The notes: generated by a model not told the origin, from the sequence alone. A stretch of DNA of 64,000 nt from Thiomonas delicata (GCF_900088825.1 NZ_LT592170.1:585353-649352), one strand, 5' to 3'. Positions 37,846-47,656 are shown, counted from the stretch's first letter. Numbers and translations: made by a program.

Positions 37846-38942
37846 TCGTTGTCTCCCTTGTGTTGCGTCTCGCTCTGCTTGCCGCTGCGCAGACGTTTCA
37901 CTGCGCTGGCTACGGCGTGCACCGCCACGGCTCCGCCCACCACACCGGCGACAGCCGCTCCGATTTCATCGGCATTGGCTTCGACGCCGAAGGGCTTGAT
38001 GTCGGTGAGGTGGGCGTACCAGGAGCCCTTGTCCCAGAAGCCGTCTTCCGAGCAACCGATGCAGCCGTGCCCCGACTGAATGGGGAACGACACGCCATCG
38101 TTCCAGCGTGTGGTGGAGCAGGCGTTATAGGTGGTCGGGCCCTTGCAGCCAACCTTGTAAAGACAGTAGCCCTTGCGCGCGTTCTCGTCGTCAAAAGTCT
38201 CGACGAACTGGCCCGCGTCGAAGTGCGGCCGGCGATAGCACTTGTCGTGTATGCGCTGGCTGTAGAACATCTTCGGCCTGCCCTGGCGATCCAGTTCGGG
38301 CATACGGTCGAAGGTAAGCATGTAGGTGATGACCGCCGTCATCACCTCGGCGATGGGCGGGCAACCCGGCACCTTGATGAGCGGCTTGTCGGTGATGACC
38401 TTGTGCACCGGCGTGGCACGGGTGGGGTTGGGCTTGGCCGCCTGCACACAGCCCCAGGAGGCGCAGGAACCCCAGGAGATGATGGCCTTGGCGTTGCTCG
38501 CCGCGTAGCGCAGTTTCTCCACGAAGGGCTGACCGGCGATGATGCAGTACATGCCGTCCTCATTCAGCGGCGGGTTGCCTTCCACCGCGAGGATGTAGTT
38601 GCCCTTGTATTTAGTTACAACCTCCTCGACGATGGCCTCGGCCTGGTGGCCGGCGGCTGCCATCAAGGTGTCGTCGTAGTCCAGCGAAATCATGGACAGA
38701 ATCACATCCTTGGCCAACGGGTGCCCCGAGCGGATGAACGACTCCGAGCAACAGGTGCATTCCAGCCCGTGGAGCCAGAGAACTGGCAAGCGGGGTTTGT
38801 TCTCCATCGCGTAGGCGATTTCACTCGCGTATTGCGGGCCCAGGCCCAGCGCTGCCGCAGTCAGGCTGCAGTACTTGAGAAAACTGCGCCGTGAAATACC
38901 TTGGCGCCGCATGACTTCATAGAACGTTTCAGTGACCGGCAT
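37842..38942 (-). CDS. hoxK: [NiFe]-hydrogenase small subunit, O2-tolerant type
   Basis: Electron-transfer subunit with a Tat signal ([10 protein letters not shown]), three Fe-S cluster sites and a C-terminal membrane helix ([17 protein letters not shown]). The proximal-cluster region reads [10 protein letters not shown], with the extra cysteine equivalent to E. coli Hyd-1 Cys19. [14 protein letters not shown] supplies the second supernumerary cysteine (Cys120). Together they form the [4Fe-3S] cluster that gives O2 tolerance. I chose the ATG with AGGAGG six bases upstream and rejected one five codons earlier. It is the first gene after a sigma-54 promoter. Confidence 0.96.
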   Translation of the reverse strand: MPVTETFYEVMRRQGISRRSFLKYCSLTAAALGLGPQYASEIAYAMENKPRLPVLWLHGLECTCCSESFIRSGHPLAKDVILSMISLDYDDTLMAAAGHQAEAIVEEVVTKYKGNYILAVEGNPPLNEDGMYCIIAGQPFVEKLRYAASNAKAIISWGSCASWGCVQAAKPNPTRATPVHKVITDKPLIKVPGCPPIAEVMTAVITYMLTFDRMPELDRQGRPKMFYSQRIHDKCYRRPHFDAGQFVETFDDENARKGYCLYKVGCKGPTTYNACSTTRWNDGVSFPIQSGHGCIGCSEDGFWDKGSWYAHLTDIKPFGVEANADEIGAAVAGVVGGAVAVHAVASAVKRLRSGKQSETQHKGDNE

Positions 38943-39000
38943 GGTCCGCCTCCTCATGACTTTGTGGCTTCACCGGAAGCCCTTTATGCAATCAGTCAAC

Positions 39001-39017
39001 TGCAAGTCGTGTGCCAG
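39001..39017 (-). promoter_or_regulatory. Sigma-54 promoter of hoxKGZN
   Basis: On the minus strand CTGGCACACGACTTGCA matches the -24/-12 consensus TGGCAC-N5-TTGCA exactly, with correct GG-to-GC spacing. The predicted start is about 12 bases downstream and leaves a leader of about 50 bases before hoxK. Confidence 0.88.
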
Positions 39018-39113
39018 TGCATTACCCCTAGATAAATCAAAGAATTAGCTGTGCAACACCCTAAATTTCATGGTTTACCCCAGGTCGCCGCATAGCCGGC
39101 GTCGATGTGGCGG

Positions 39114-39341
39114 TGGAAACCAGCTATCCGCTCCTGTCCTTCTGGCGACTATCGTCATTTCAGTGCATGCTTGGTTTCCATTGCAGTCGTATTTATGGAA
39201 ACTTGTTTTGCAGTTTTTCCAGGCAGCGCTGGAAAGGCCGCGTCAGATCTGAATGCAATCAGGCACTTGGCGTGACCGGCGGAGGCTGGCATTGCATTTG
39301 CTGAGTTCAATGGAAAGCGCGTCCCGGCAGGCCGGTTTCCA
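39114..39341. promoter_or_regulatory. Array of TGGAAA/TTTCCA boxes between the divergent hox promoters
   Basis: Seven copies lie at 39114, 39175, 39196, 39216, 39230, 39311 and 39336. Two of them form the exact 9-bp inverted pair TGGAAACCA (39114-39122) and TGGTTTCCA (39172-39180). The region is the expected place for binding of the NtrC-type activator HoxA and for DNA-bending proteins. That these boxes are HoxA sites is inferred. Confidence 0.5.
39287..39302 (+). promoter_or_regulatory. Sigma-54 promoter of the hoxM operon
   Basis: TGGCATTGCATTTGCT has the -24 GG and -12 GC elements with correct spacing (TGGCA-N6-TTGCT). It lies 80 bp before hoxM. The match is good but weaker than at the hoxK promoter. 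Confidence 0.7.
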
Positions 39342-39381
39342 CCCCTGACCGCGGAGCAGCCAGACGCAAGGAGACAACGCC

Positions 39382-40083
39382 ATGCTGGACAACCCGCCGT
39401 CGGTGCTCATCCTAGGCATCGGCAACCTGCTTTGGGCCGATGAAGGATTCGGAGTGCGTGCCGTGGAGTACCTGCACCACACCTACACCTTCGGTGACAA
39501 CGTACGCCTGATGGACGGCGGCACGCAGGGCCTCTATCTCATCCACCACGTGCAGGACGCCGATGTCCTGCTGGTGTTCGACGCGGTCGACTACGGCCTG
39601 GAGCCCGGCTCCCTGCATTGCGTGATCGGCGACGACGTGCCCCGCTTCATGGGTGCGAAGAAGATGAGCCTGCACCAGACTGGCTTCCAGGAAGTGCTCA
39701 TGACGGCCGAACTGCTGGGCTGCATGCCGCGCCACCTCGCGCTGGTCGGCGTGCAGCCCCACACTCTGGAGGACTTCGGCGGCAGCCTTACCCAGTTGGT
39801 CAAGGCGAAGATCGAGCCGGCTATCGCCGCAGGCCTGCGCTGGCTAGCCGGGCTTGGCGTGGAGGCCACCCGCCGCGACACGCCGCTGCCCGAGCCCGAA
39901 CGGCTGGGCGCGCAGGCACTGGACCTCGCCCCCTACGAGGCCGGACGTCCCGACCCCGAGTCCGCGCCACGCACCGGCGACTTGCGGATACTTGCCGACC
40001 CGGACGTGCGCTTCGACCCCAAACCCCTGCCCGACGCTTGGCCGCGCCTGAGCGTTAACGTCGACAGCCGTCGCCCCTTTTGA
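39382..40083 (+). CDS. hoxM: Hydrogenase maturation endopeptidase
   Basis: Nickel-dependent protease that cleaves the C-terminal extension of HoxG once the metal site is complete. The N-terminus ILGIGNLLWADEGFGVRAVE is the M52-family signature, with the metal-ligand Glu and Asp, and a third ligand His follows in MSLHQTGFQEVL. It is 233 aa, longer than E. coli HyaD because of a proline-rich C-terminal tail of about 70 residues. GGAG stands upstream of the ATG. First gene of the long accessory operon. Confidence 0.93.
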   Translation: MLDNPPSVLILGIGNLLWADEGFGVRAVEYLHHTYTFGDNVRLMDGGTQGLYLIHHVQDADVLLVFDAVDYGLEPGSLHCVIGDDVPRFMGAKKMSLHQTGFQEVLMTAELLGCMPRHLALVGVQPHTLEDFGGSLTQLVKAKIEPAIAAGLRWLAGLGVEATRRDTPLPEPERLGAQALDLAPYEAGRPDPESAPRTGDLRILADPDVRFDPKPLPDAWPRLSVNVDSRRPF

Positions 40084-40085
40084 CC

Positions 40086-40403
40086 ATGTGCATCGGCCGC
40101 CCCCTTCGCCTCGTCGAAATGTTTGAGTTCTCCGCCCTGTGCGCCGGACCCGATGGCGCCCAGGAATCCGTCGATATGACCCTCGTCGGCCCGCAGCCCG
40201 CGGGTACTTGGGTGCTGGTCTTCCTGGGCCATGCACGCAGCCTGCTCGAAACCGAAGAGGCCCTACGCATCCAGGACGCCCTCGTCGCACTGGAGGGCGT
40301 GATGCGCGGCGAGACTCCCAATATCGACCGCCTGTTTGCCGACCTCGTGAACCGCGAACCCGAACTGCCCGACCATCTGCGCGGCCCCGCCGCCCTGTCC
40401 TGA
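40086..40403 (+). CDS. hoxL: HypC/HupF-family hydrogenase chaperone
   Basis: Second HypC-like protein of the cluster. It begins MCIGRPLRLVE; the N-terminal cysteine after Met is the residue HypC proteins use to carry the Fe(CN)2CO unit. It is 105 aa, longer than HypC, and ends in an acidic helix, as HoxL/HupF proteins do. HupF/HoxL is thought to protect or deliver the cofactor to the uptake hydrogenase large subunit under aerobic conditions. It is three bases from hoxM. Confidence 0.88.
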   Translation: MCIGRPLRLVEMFEFSALCAGPDGAQESVDMTLVGPQPAGTWVLVFLGHARSLLETEEALRIQDALVALEGVMRGETPNIDRLFADLVNREPELPDHLRGPAALS

Positions 40404-40426
40404 AAGGCTGAAAGGAACCCTTCCCA

Positions 40427-40837
40427 ATGTCATCCCCACTGATCGACCGTCTGACCGACGAGCTCGGCTATCCGCGCGTGACCATAAAGACGCTCGATGC
40501 CGTGCTGCACGCAGCCGACAACGCCGTGCTGTTCTTCACCGCGGACCCTGCCAATACCCCCGAGGCCAACGACGTGGCCGTGGTGCTGCCCGAGTTGGTC
40601 AAGCATTTCAACGGACGCATTACGCCGGCCGTCGTCGCACGGGAAGACGAGCGCACCCTGCAGGCGATGTACGGCTTTGAACTGTGGCCTGCACTTGTTT
40701 TTCTCCGCAAGAACCAGTATCTCGGCACCATCTCCAAGATCCGGGACTGGACCGACTACCTGGAGCAAATTCAGGGCTTTCTCGACGCCGGCCCGGTGCG
40801 CCCGCCAGCCCCGCGCATTCCCATCATTCCCGCCTGA
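40427..40837 (+). CDS. hoxO: HyaE/HoxO-family thioredoxin-like chaperone
   Basis: A 136-aa protein with a thioredoxin fold but no CxxC: the region reads VAREDERTLQAMYGFELWPA and then LVFLRKNQYLGTISKIRDW. Members bind the Tat signal of the small subunit before export. The gene is 23 bp after hoxL and 10 bp before hoxQ. Confidence 0.9.
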   Translation: MSSPLIDRLTDELGYPRVTIKTLDAVLHAADNAVLFFTADPANTPEANDVAVVLPELVKHFNGRITPAVVAREDERTLQAMYGFELWPALVFLRKNQYLGTISKIRDWTDYLEQIQGFLDAGPVRPPAPRIPIIPA

Positions 40838-40847
40838 GCACACGACC

Positions 40848-41711
40848 ATGCAGAAATCCATCGACATCCCCATCGTCACCATCGGCCCCGGCAGTCAGCC
40901 GGTGGAAGACGACACCCTCGAATACATGGCCATGCCCAAGGAGATGTACACGCACGACTCCATCTCCCTGCCCGAGCCCGAAGACCTGCGCCATAGGCAC
41001 CGCATACGCGATTTGCTTGAGGACATGCTCGCCACCGCCCGCGCCTACGCGCCCGGCGAGGATGAGGCCATCGTCCACGACATCTCCCATCTCGACCCGG
41101 ACGACCTCGCCTGCATCAACCAGATCCTCGGCGTGGGCGAAGTCAGCGTCACCATAGACCAGCTCGGCGGCGCCATCCTGGCGCAGGAAGCCGTGCTCAC
41201 CGGCGTGTGGCGCGTTCGCCGAGTCGACGCTGCGCAAAACGTGCTGGACGACCGCATCGAGATCGCCGACGTACCGCAGGCGGTGCGCACCAGCAGCTTT
41301 GTCGCGCTATCTGAGAACCGGCTCGACCCCAACGCCGCGCCTATCCCCGGCGTACAGAATGCACCGGCGCTACTGAGCGAGATCGCGGATAAGATGGTCC
41401 GCTACACGCCCGGCGATCCCTCGCACGTCATCAATCTCACCCTGCTACCTCTCACCCGCGAAGACCTCATCTACCTCGGGACCGCCCTGGGCGTGGGCCC
41501 GGCCACCATCCTCTCGCGCGGCTACGGCAACTGCCGCATCGGCGCAACCCGCCTGCCCAACGTGTGGTGGGTCAAGTACTTCAACTCGCAGGACGCGCTG
41601 ATCCTCAACACTATCGAGATCGTCGACGTGCCGGAAGTCGCCCTCGCCGCGCCGGAAGACTTCGCCGACACCGCCGACCGCCTGCGCGAAATCCTCACCC
41701 TGTTCCAATGA
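40848..41711 (+). CDS. hoxQ: HyaF/HoxQ-family hydrogenase assembly protein
   Basis: A 287-aa cytoplasmic protein of the HupH/HyaF family needed for maturation of the small subunit. Recognisable blocks are DIPIVTIGPGSQP at the start, LGVGEVSV, QEAVLTGVWRVR and the C-terminal NVWWVKYFNSQDALILNTIEI. The stop overlaps the rubredoxin start (ATGA). Confidence 0.92.
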   Translation: MQKSIDIPIVTIGPGSQPVEDDTLEYMAMPKEMYTHDSISLPEPEDLRHRHRIRDLLEDMLATARAYAPGEDEAIVHDISHLDPDDLACINQILGVGEVSVTIDQLGGAILAQEAVLTGVWRVRRVDAAQNVLDDRIEIADVPQAVRTSSFVALSENRLDPNAAPIPGVQNAPALLSEIADKMVRYTPGDPSHVINLTLLPLTREDLIYLGTALGVGPATILSRGYGNCRIGATRLPNVWWVKYFNSQDALILNTIEIVDVPEVALAAPEDFADTADRLREILTLFQ

Positions 41712-41929
41712 ACACTTTCGAAGGCTCCTACATGGGCGACGCCTCTCGCCTACGCGACCACGCCTGTCTGGAGTGCCGCATCTGCTGGTACGTATACGAC
41801 CCCACCGTGGGCGACCCGGTATGGCAAATTGCACCGGGCACCCCGTTCAGCCAACTGCCACAGCACTGGCGCTGCCCCGAATGCGACGGCGAGGCCATGC
41901 ACTTCATGGTGGTGCAGGACGAACAATGA
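41708..41929 (+). CDS. hoxR: Rubredoxin of the hydrogenase cluster
   Basis: A 73-aa rubredoxin-like protein with two Fe-binding pairs, CRIC (with a further upstream Cys in CLEC) and CPEC, framing WYVYDPTVGDP. HoxR/HupI is required for full hydrogenase activity in air, probably in assembling the proximal cluster of the small subunit. It overlaps both neighbours by 4 bp. Confidence 0.93.
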   Translation: MNTFEGSYMGDASRLRDHACLECRICWYVYDPTVGDPVWQIAPGTPFSQLPQHWRCPECDGEAMHFMVVQDEQ

Positions 41930-42429
41930 GCGCCAATGCCCACATCGGCCCCATCGGCCGTTCGCTGGAGAATGCATACAGTCACGTCCAGAACACGCAC
42001 ATGCTGGGCCTGCCCATCGTCAACCCCGCGCTGCGGGTCGAGGCCGTCGGCCTGCGTGAATGGGATGGGTTGTGCGTCGGCGTGATCGTCACCCCCTGGT
42101 GCATGAACGTGTTTGCCCTGTCGCTGCCCGGCGGGCGGGAACTGCCACCCGCCCAGGTTGGCACTACGCGGGCGATGGATCTACCCACCGGCAGCTACGG
42201 CCTGCTCACAGCCCATCTGCCGCAGGTCGGACACCACCTCACCGGCTCGCTCTTCTCGCCGATGGACGCATTCGTCAGCCAGGAGCAAGCCGTGGCCGCC
42301 GCACGCGACGCGCTCGCGCTAATGTTCGATACCGACACCGACGGCAAGCCCGCAGCAGCGCGACCCGAAGCGGCGCCCGCAGGTATCGCCTCGCGTCGCG
42401 GCTTCCTGCTCGGCCGCTCCTCGCGCTGA
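41926..42429 (+). CDS. hoxT: HupJ/HoxT-family (HybE-like) hydrogenase chaperone
   Basis: A 167-aa protein of the HybE/HupJ family. It contains MLGLPIVNPALRVEAVGLRE and VGVIVTPWCMNVFALSLPG, the family core. The C-terminal region (SRRGFLLGRSSR) is short and basic. It helps small-subunit maturation with HoxO, HoxQ and HoxR. The start overlaps the rubredoxin stop. Confidence 0.88.
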   Translation: MSANAHIGPIGRSLENAYSHVQNTHMLGLPIVNPALRVEAVGLREWDGLCVGVIVTPWCMNVFALSLPGGRELPPAQVGTTRAMDLPTGSYGLLTAHLPQVGHHLTGSLFSPMDAFVSQEQAVAAARDALALMFDTDTDGKPAAARPEAAPAGIASRRGFLLGRSSR

Positions 42430-42437
42430 GCCACGCC

Positions 42438-43532
42438 ATGCACGTCGCGCAACAGCATCTGCACATTCACATCGGGGCCACCGCCCCGGGCGGACGCACC
42501 GTGCGCATCGACAACCAACGCCCGCTGCAGGCCATGCGCCTCCTCGAAGGGCGCACCGCCGCCCAGGCCGTGCAGCTTCTGCCCCTGCTGTTCAGCCTGT
42601 GCGGGCACGCCCAGGTCGCCGCCGCGCGTGATGCTCTGCGAGATTCGCTACCGCCGATGAATGCCGCCCAGCGCCGCTCCCTGCATCGCCGTGTACAGAT
42701 TGAAACCGTGCGCGAACACCTGCTGCATGTCCACCGCGATTGGGCGGCGCTCTGCGAGGTGCTGCCTCATCCCCCCAGCCTCGGCGAGATCGTCCGCCTT
42801 ACCGACGCTGCGGCCGATGACTCTGCCGCGCTGCAGGCCCTGGTCGACTGGGTGGGCCAGAACACCCTGGGTCTACCTCCGTCCGAATTTCTCGAGTTCG
42901 ACACGGTCGATGCGCTGCGTCACTGGGCTCGTGCGACCGAGGCCGCCGCGCCACGCGGACTGTGCACCCTATACGGGCGCGCCGCGTCGGTACGGGCCGT
43001 CGACCTACACGCGCTCGAATCCCTGCCACCCGGACAGCTGCGCGAGCCGCTTGAGGCCGATGCCGCGCTGCGCTTTGTGAGCCAGCCCACCCATGCCGGG
43101 ACCTGCCTGGAAACCGGCCCGGCTGCCCGCCACCGCGGCCACCCCCTGGTCCAGGCCGCGGCCGGCTATGGCCTGCTCGCCCGCCTCGCCGCGCGACTGG
43201 TGGATCTGTGCGCTGTGCTCGTCGCCCTACAGCGGGGCGACAGCGCGCCTCCCGCTGCAGAGGCTGCCGGCCTGGGCTGGGTCGACAGCGCCCGCGGCCG
43301 GCTCTTCCACCATGCCGAGCTGGACGCGCAGCAGCGCATCGCGCGCTACCGTATCCTGGCGCCTACAGAATGGAATGCACACCCGCGCGGACTGGCCGCG
43401 CAACTGCTCGCCGGCATCGGCCATGGCACTCCAGCGACCACGCGCAGGCAGGCGCGACTGGTTCTCCAAGCCGTCGATCCTTGCGTGCAGGTTACCCTGC
43501 ATCTCGCCATGCCGGAGCCCGCCCATGCATGA
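42438..43532 (+). CDS. hoxV: HupK/HoxV-family hydrogenase maturation protein
   Basis: A 364-aa protein that resembles a hydrogenase large subunit without catalytic cysteines. The C-terminal region still reads [12 protein letters not shown], a relic of DPCxxCxxH. HoxV/HupK is a scaffold on which the Fe(CN)2CO unit is handled before insertion. The start follows the hoxT stop by eight bases, and the stop overlaps hypA. Confidence 0.88.
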   Translation: MHVAQQHLHIHIGATAPGGRTVRIDNQRPLQAMRLLEGRTAAQAVQLLPLLFSLCGHAQVAAARDALRDSLPPMNAAQRRSLHRRVQIETVREHLLHVHRDWAALCEVLPHPPSLGEIVRLTDAAADDSAALQALVDWVGQNTLGLPPSEFLEFDTVDALRHWARATEAAAPRGLCTLYGRAASVRAVDLHALESLPPGQLREPLEADAALRFVSQPTHAGTCLETGPAARHRGHPLVQAAAGYGLLARLAARLVDLCAVLVALQRGDSAPPAAEAAGLGWVDSARGRLFHHAELDAQQRIARYRILAPTEWNAHPRGLAAQLLAGIGHGTPATTRRQARLVLQAVDPCVQVTLHLAMPEPAHA

Positions 43533-43866
43533 AATGTCGCTGTGCGAAAGCATCGTGCAAATCATCGAGGATCAGGCCCGCGCCCAGCAGTTCAGCAAGG
43601 TGCGGCGGGTGGTGCTCGATATTGGCGCGCTGTCGTCGGTGGACGTGGGCGCGCTGCGATTCTGCTTCGACGTGGTCGCCGCGCACGGCGTGGCGCAAGG
43701 TGCCGCGCTGGACATTCACACGTCACCCGCGCAGGCTTGGTGCATGCCCTGCGCCACGCGGGTGGACGTCACCCGACGCGCCGATCCCTGTCCGCTCTGC
43801 GGCAACCACCAAGTGGTGGTCGAGGGTGGCGACGCCATGCGCATCAAGGAACTGGAGGTCGACTGA
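43525..43866 (+). CDS. hypA: HypA nickel-insertion metallochaperone
   Basis: A 113-aa protein. The N-terminal MHEMSL holds the Ni ligand His2. The zinc site is formed by CMPC and CPLC. The ATG lies inside the 3' end of hoxV. Works with HypB to load nickel on the large subunit. Confidence 0.95.
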   Translation: MHEMSLCESIVQIIEDQARAQQFSKVRRVVLDIGALSSVDVGALRFCFDVVAAHGVAQGAALDIHTSPAQAWCMPCATRVDVTRRADPCPLCGNHQVVVEGGDAMRIKELEVD

Positions 43867-43867
43867 T

Positions 43868-44815
43868 ATGTGTACCGTTTGCGGTTGTTCCGAGGGCGAA
43901 GCCCGGGTCAGCGGTCAGGCCCTCGCCGGCACCGGTGCTGTGCATCACCCGCATCATCATCACGATCACGACGGCCATGGCCACGATCACGACCATCCGC
44001 ACGATCATGCCCAGGACCATCATGACCACACCCACGCGGTCAAGGGGATGGCGGGCGGAGCCAACCACCACTACGGCAACGGCCCCGCTGGCGCCCACGC
44101 GCCGGGGCTGAGCCAATCGCGCATGGTGCAAATCGAGCAGGACATTCTGAGCAAGAACGACAGCTACGCCCGCGACAACCGACGGCTGTTCCAGCAACGC
44201 GGCATCCTCGCTCTGAATCTCGTCTCCAGCCCTGGGTCCGGAAAGACCACGCTGCTCACCCGCACCCTCACCCACTTGCGCGGCGAGTTCGGTCTCGCGG
44301 TGATCGAGGGTGACCAGGAAACCTCGCTCGACGCTGAGCGCATCCGTGCGACCGGTGTGCCCAGCGTGCAGGTCAATACCGGCAAGGGCTGCCACCTGGA
44401 TGCGCATATGGTCGGCCACGCCATCTCCGAACTCGACCCGCAGCAGGGATCGGTACTATTCATCGAGAATGTGGGCAACTTAGTCTGCCCCGCCGCGTTC
44501 GACCTTGGCGAGGCGCACAAGGTGGCCATCCTCTCGGTGACCGAGGGCGAGGACAAGCCGCTGAAATACCCAGACATGTTCCACGCCGCTGACGTCATGC
44601 TGATCAACAAGATCGACCTCCTCCCCCACCTGGATTTCGACGTCGAGCGCTGCATCGACGCCGCGTTGCAGATCAATCCTGATCTGCAGATCCTGCTGAT
44701 CTCGGCGCGCAACGGCGAGGGGCTGGACGCATGGCACGAATGGCTGCGCCTGTCGCGCCGTACCCGCCTGATCGGCCGCCCGCTGCCTCTGCGTGCCGAC
44801 GCCCCCACCGCTTGA
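43868..44815 (+). CDS. hypB: HypB GTPase with histidine-rich nickel-storage region
   Basis: GTPase delivering nickel to the large-subunit precursor, 315 aa. It begins MCTVCGC, the N-terminal nickel site. Residues from about 26 to 70 are a His/Asp run able to hold several metal ions. The GTPase motifs are [10 protein letters not shown] (P-loop), the ENVGNLVCP switch with metal cysteines, and NKIDLLP. One base separates it from the hypA stop. Confidence 0.96.
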   Translation: MCTVCGCSEGEARVSGQALAGTGAVHHPHHHHDHDGHGHDHDHPHDHAQDHHDHTHAVKGMAGGANHHYGNGPAGAHAPGLSQSRMVQIEQDILSKNDSYARDNRRLFQQRGILALNLVSSPGSGKTTLLTRTLTHLRGEFGLAVIEGDQETSLDAERIRATGVPSVQVNTGKGCHLDAHMVGHAISELDPQQGSVLFIENVGNLVCPAAFDLGEAHKVAILSVTEGEDKPLKYPDMFHAADVMLINKIDLLPHLDFDVERCIDAALQINPDLQILLISARNGEGLDAWHEWLRLSRRTRLIGRPLPLRADAPTA

Positions 44816-44823
44816 ACCGGCCC

Positions 44824-46299
44824 ATGGCCACCAAGCCCACCATCCTGGTCGTCGATGACGAAGTGCGCTCGGTCGAGGCGCTGACGCGCGTGCTCGAGGA
44901 CGACTTCGACGTGCTGCGCGCAACCAGCGCCGCGGCGGCGGAAGCGCTGCTGGAAAAGGAGTGGGTCCAGGTCATCCTGTGCGACCAGCGCATGCCCGAG
45001 ACCACCGGAGTGGAGTTCCTCTCCCGGGTGCGGCAGCAGTGGCCGGAGGTGATCCGCATGATCATCTCCGGCTACACCGACTCGGAAGACATCATCGAGG
45101 CGATCAACGAAGCCGGCATCTACCAGTTCATCAGCAAGCCGTGGACACCCTCGGACCTTCTGCTCAAGTTGCACAACGCGGTGGACCTGTTCCGCCTGCA
45201 GCGCGAAAACGAGCAACTCTCCATCGAGTTGAAGCTCAAACCCGCCACCCTGAGCGACAGCCTGCAGGAGAAGCGCCGCGTACTACAGGCCCGCTTCGAC
45301 TGGGACCAGGGCATCGTACGCGCGCCCGACAGCCCGCTCAACGCGGTGTGTGACACGGTGCGCACCGTCTCCACCTACGACGTCAACGTGATGGTGTGCG
45401 GCGAGTCCGGCACAGGCAAGGAACTGTTCGCGCGCGCCCTGCACTACAACAGCCTGCGCGGCGACAAGCCCTTCGTCGCCGAGAACTGCGGCGCCCTGCC
45501 CGACGACCTGCTCGAAAGTGAACTCTTCGGCCACAAACGCGGTGCCTTCACCGGCGCGGTGGAAGACCGCATCGGCCTGTTCGAGCGTGCCAACGGCGGC
45601 ACGATCTTCCTCGACGAAGTGGGCGACATTTCCCCCGCCTTCCAGGTCAAGCTGCTGCGGGTGCTGCAGGAGGGCGAGATTCGCCCGCTGGGCAGCAACA
45701 CCCGCCGCTCGGTCGACGTGCGGGTGCTGGCCGCCACGCACCGCGACCTCAAGGAGGAGGTGCGGTCGGGCCGCTTTCGGCAGGATCTGTTCTTCCGGCT
45801 GGCCACCTTCAGCATCGCCATTCCGCCGCTGCGCGAGCGCCGCACCGATATCCCGGTGCTGGCGCAGTCGCTGCTGCAGGAGGCCATGCGCACCCTGGGA
45901 AAGACGGTGCGCGGTATCACGCACGAAGCCCTGGCCTGCTTGCAGGCCTACGACTGGCCTGGCAATGTGCGCGAACTGCAGAACGAGATCAAACGCATGC
46001 TCGTGCTGGCACCCACCGATCAGCTCGGCGCCGAGCTGATTTCCCCGCACATCCTGCGTGGCACCACCGAGGAGGCGGCCGAGGCGCTCGACCTGCTCGC
46101 CGGCATCGACGGCTCGCTCAAGGAGCGAATGGAGTCGCTGGAGGCGCGCATCGTGAAGGAAACCCTCATCCGCCATCGTTGGAACAAGACCCGCGCGGCG
46201 CAAGAGCTAGGGCTGTCGCGCGTTGGCCTGCGCAGCAAGCTCGAGCGCTACGGACTGGAGAAGATCGAGCAGATCGAGGAGTGGGTCGACCATGGCTGA
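44824..46299 (+). CDS. hoxA: NtrC-type sigma-54 response regulator HoxA
   Basis: Activates the sigma-54 hydrogenase promoters. Domains: receiver (residues 1-125) with VVDDE and the acceptor Asp in CDQRMP; AAA+ domain with GESGTGKE, the sigma-54 contact loop GAFTGA and GTIFLDEVGD; and a C-terminal Fis-type helix-turn-helix (RAAQELGLSRVGLRSKLERY). In the C. necator system the non-phosphorylated form is the active one. The gene overlaps hoxJ by 8 bp and is adjacent to the sensor hydrogenase genes. Confidence 0.95.
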   Translation: MATKPTILVVDDEVRSVEALTRVLEDDFDVLRATSAAAAEALLEKEWVQVILCDQRMPETTGVEFLSRVRQQWPEVIRMIISGYTDSEDIIEAINEAGIYQFISKPWTPSDLLLKLHNAVDLFRLQRENEQLSIELKLKPATLSDSLQEKRRVLQARFDWDQGIVRAPDSPLNAVCDTVRTVSTYDVNVMVCGESGTGKELFARALHYNSLRGDKPFVAENCGALPDDLLESELFGHKRGAFTGAVEDRIGLFERANGGTIFLDEVGDISPAFQVKLLRVLQEGEIRPLGSNTRRSVDVRVLAATHRDLKEEVRSGRFRQDLFFRLATFSIAIPPLRERRTDIPVLAQSLLQEAMRTLGKTVRGITHEALACLQAYDWPGNVRELQNEIKRMLVLAPTDQLGAELISPHILRGTTEEAAEALDLLAGIDGSLKERMESLEARIVKETLIRHRWNKTRAAQELGLSRVGLRSKLERYGLEKIEQIEEWVDHG

Positions 46300-47656
46300 T
46301 CTTCGCCACCTCGATCTGCGCGGCGAAGCGGCGGCACCACCGGGACCCGCCGCGCCGCTTGGCATGAGCGAAGACGCGTGGATCGAGGTCATCCACCGCA
46401 TGGACGAGATCTACGCCGATCTGGTGCGCTACCAGGTGGACCTGGAAGAGAAGAACGCCGCGCTGGAAGAGGCGCAACGCTTCATCGACAGCGTGCTGTC
46501 ATCCATGTCGGACGTGCTGGTTGTTGCGAACGTGCAGGGCCGCATTCAGCGGGCGAACAAAGCGATGGTCAACCTGCTCGGCCGCAGCGAGGCGGAACTC
46601 GTCGGTACCGAATTGTCGGCGCTGTTCGCGCTGTCCGCCGCGCCGATGATCGCCAACTTCCCCGACCACATCCGCACCGGCGGCATCCTCGATTGCGAAA
46701 TCGAGATCCTTGCAGCCAACGGCGAGGCCGTGCCACTGGCGGTGAACTGTAGCCCCCGCTATGACAACGAGGGGACGCTATCGGGCATGGTGGTCACCGG
46801 CCGCCCGCTTGGCGAACTGCGGCGCGCCTACCGTGATCTACAGGAAACCCACAAGCAGCTCAAAACCGCGCAGCAGCACCTTGTACAGTCGGAGAAGATG
46901 GCCTCGCTCGGCCGTCTGGTGGCCGGCGTGGCACACGAACTGAACAACCCGATCAGCTTCGTGTTCGGCAACATGCACACCCTGCAACGCTATGGCGAAC
47001 GCCTGCAGGACTACCTGGACCTGGTGCAACGCGGCGCCCCGCCCGACCTCCTGGAACAGGCGCGCAAGAGCAACCGTATCGACCGCATCCTCAAGGATCT
47101 CGGGCCGCTGATCGCCGGCTCGCTCGAAGGCGCGGAGCGGGTGAGCGACATCGTTCAGAACCTGCGCCACTTCGCCACCCCGCAGCACCAGAAGTGCAGC
47201 ACCTTCGACCTCTGTCGCCTCGTCGAGTCCAGTCTGGCCTGGGTCAGCAAGGCCGTCCGCCAGCAGGCACAGATCCGCCTCGACATGCCCGCCGAGCTGC
47301 CCGTGCACAACAGCGAGGGCCATGTGCAGCAGATCCTAATCAACCTGATCCAGAACGCATTCGACGCCATGAACGGCATGGACCAGCCCCGGCTGGACCT
47401 GCGCGTCTCGGCTACGGACGGCCACGCTCGCGTCCAGGTGCGCGACCACGGCAGCGGCATCTCCGAGGACAACCTGTTGCGGGTGTTCGACCCTTTCTTC
47501 ACCACCAAGGCTGTGGGCAAAGGCACCGGTCTGGGCCTGTACATCAGTTATGGCCTGGCAGCCGAGCAGTGCGCCGGTGCGCTCAGCGTGCGCAATCACC
47601 CTGATGGCGGCGCCGAGTTCACTCTTGAAATCCCGATGGAAGCCCCGCATGGCTGA
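46292..47656 (+). CDS. hoxJ: Hydrogen-sensing histidine kinase HoxJ
   Basis: Cytoplasmic PAS-containing kinase of 454 aa without membrane segments. The PAS domain spans about residues 65-175, where the HoxBC complex is expected to dock. The phospho-acceptor box is LVAGVAHELNNPISFV. The ATP-binding part contains NLIQNAFDAM, RDHGSGIS, FFTTKAVGKGTGLGLYIS. The partner HoxA is encoded just upstream, and the H2 sensor just downstream, each overlapping by 8 bp. Confidence 0.94.
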   Translation: MADLRHLDLRGEAAAPPGPAAPLGMSEDAWIEVIHRMDEIYADLVRYQVDLEEKNAALEEAQRFIDSVLSSMSDVLVVANVQGRIQRANKAMVNLLGRSEAELVGTELSALFALSAAPMIANFPDHIRTGGILDCEIEILAANGEAVPLAVNCSPRYDNEGTLSGMVVTGRPLGELRRAYRDLQETHKQLKTAQQHLVQSEKMASLGRLVAGVAHELNNPISFVFGNMHTLQRYGERLQDYLDLVQRGAPPDLLEQARKSNRIDRILKDLGPLIAGSLEGAERVSDIVQNLRHFATPQHQKCSTFDLCRLVESSLAWVSKAVRQQAQIRLDMPAELPVHNSEGHVQQILINLIQNAFDAMNGMDQPRLDLRVSATDGHARVQVRDHGSGISEDNLLRVFDPFFTTKAVGKGTGLGLYISYGLAAEQCAGALSVRNHPDGGAEFTLEIPMEAPHG

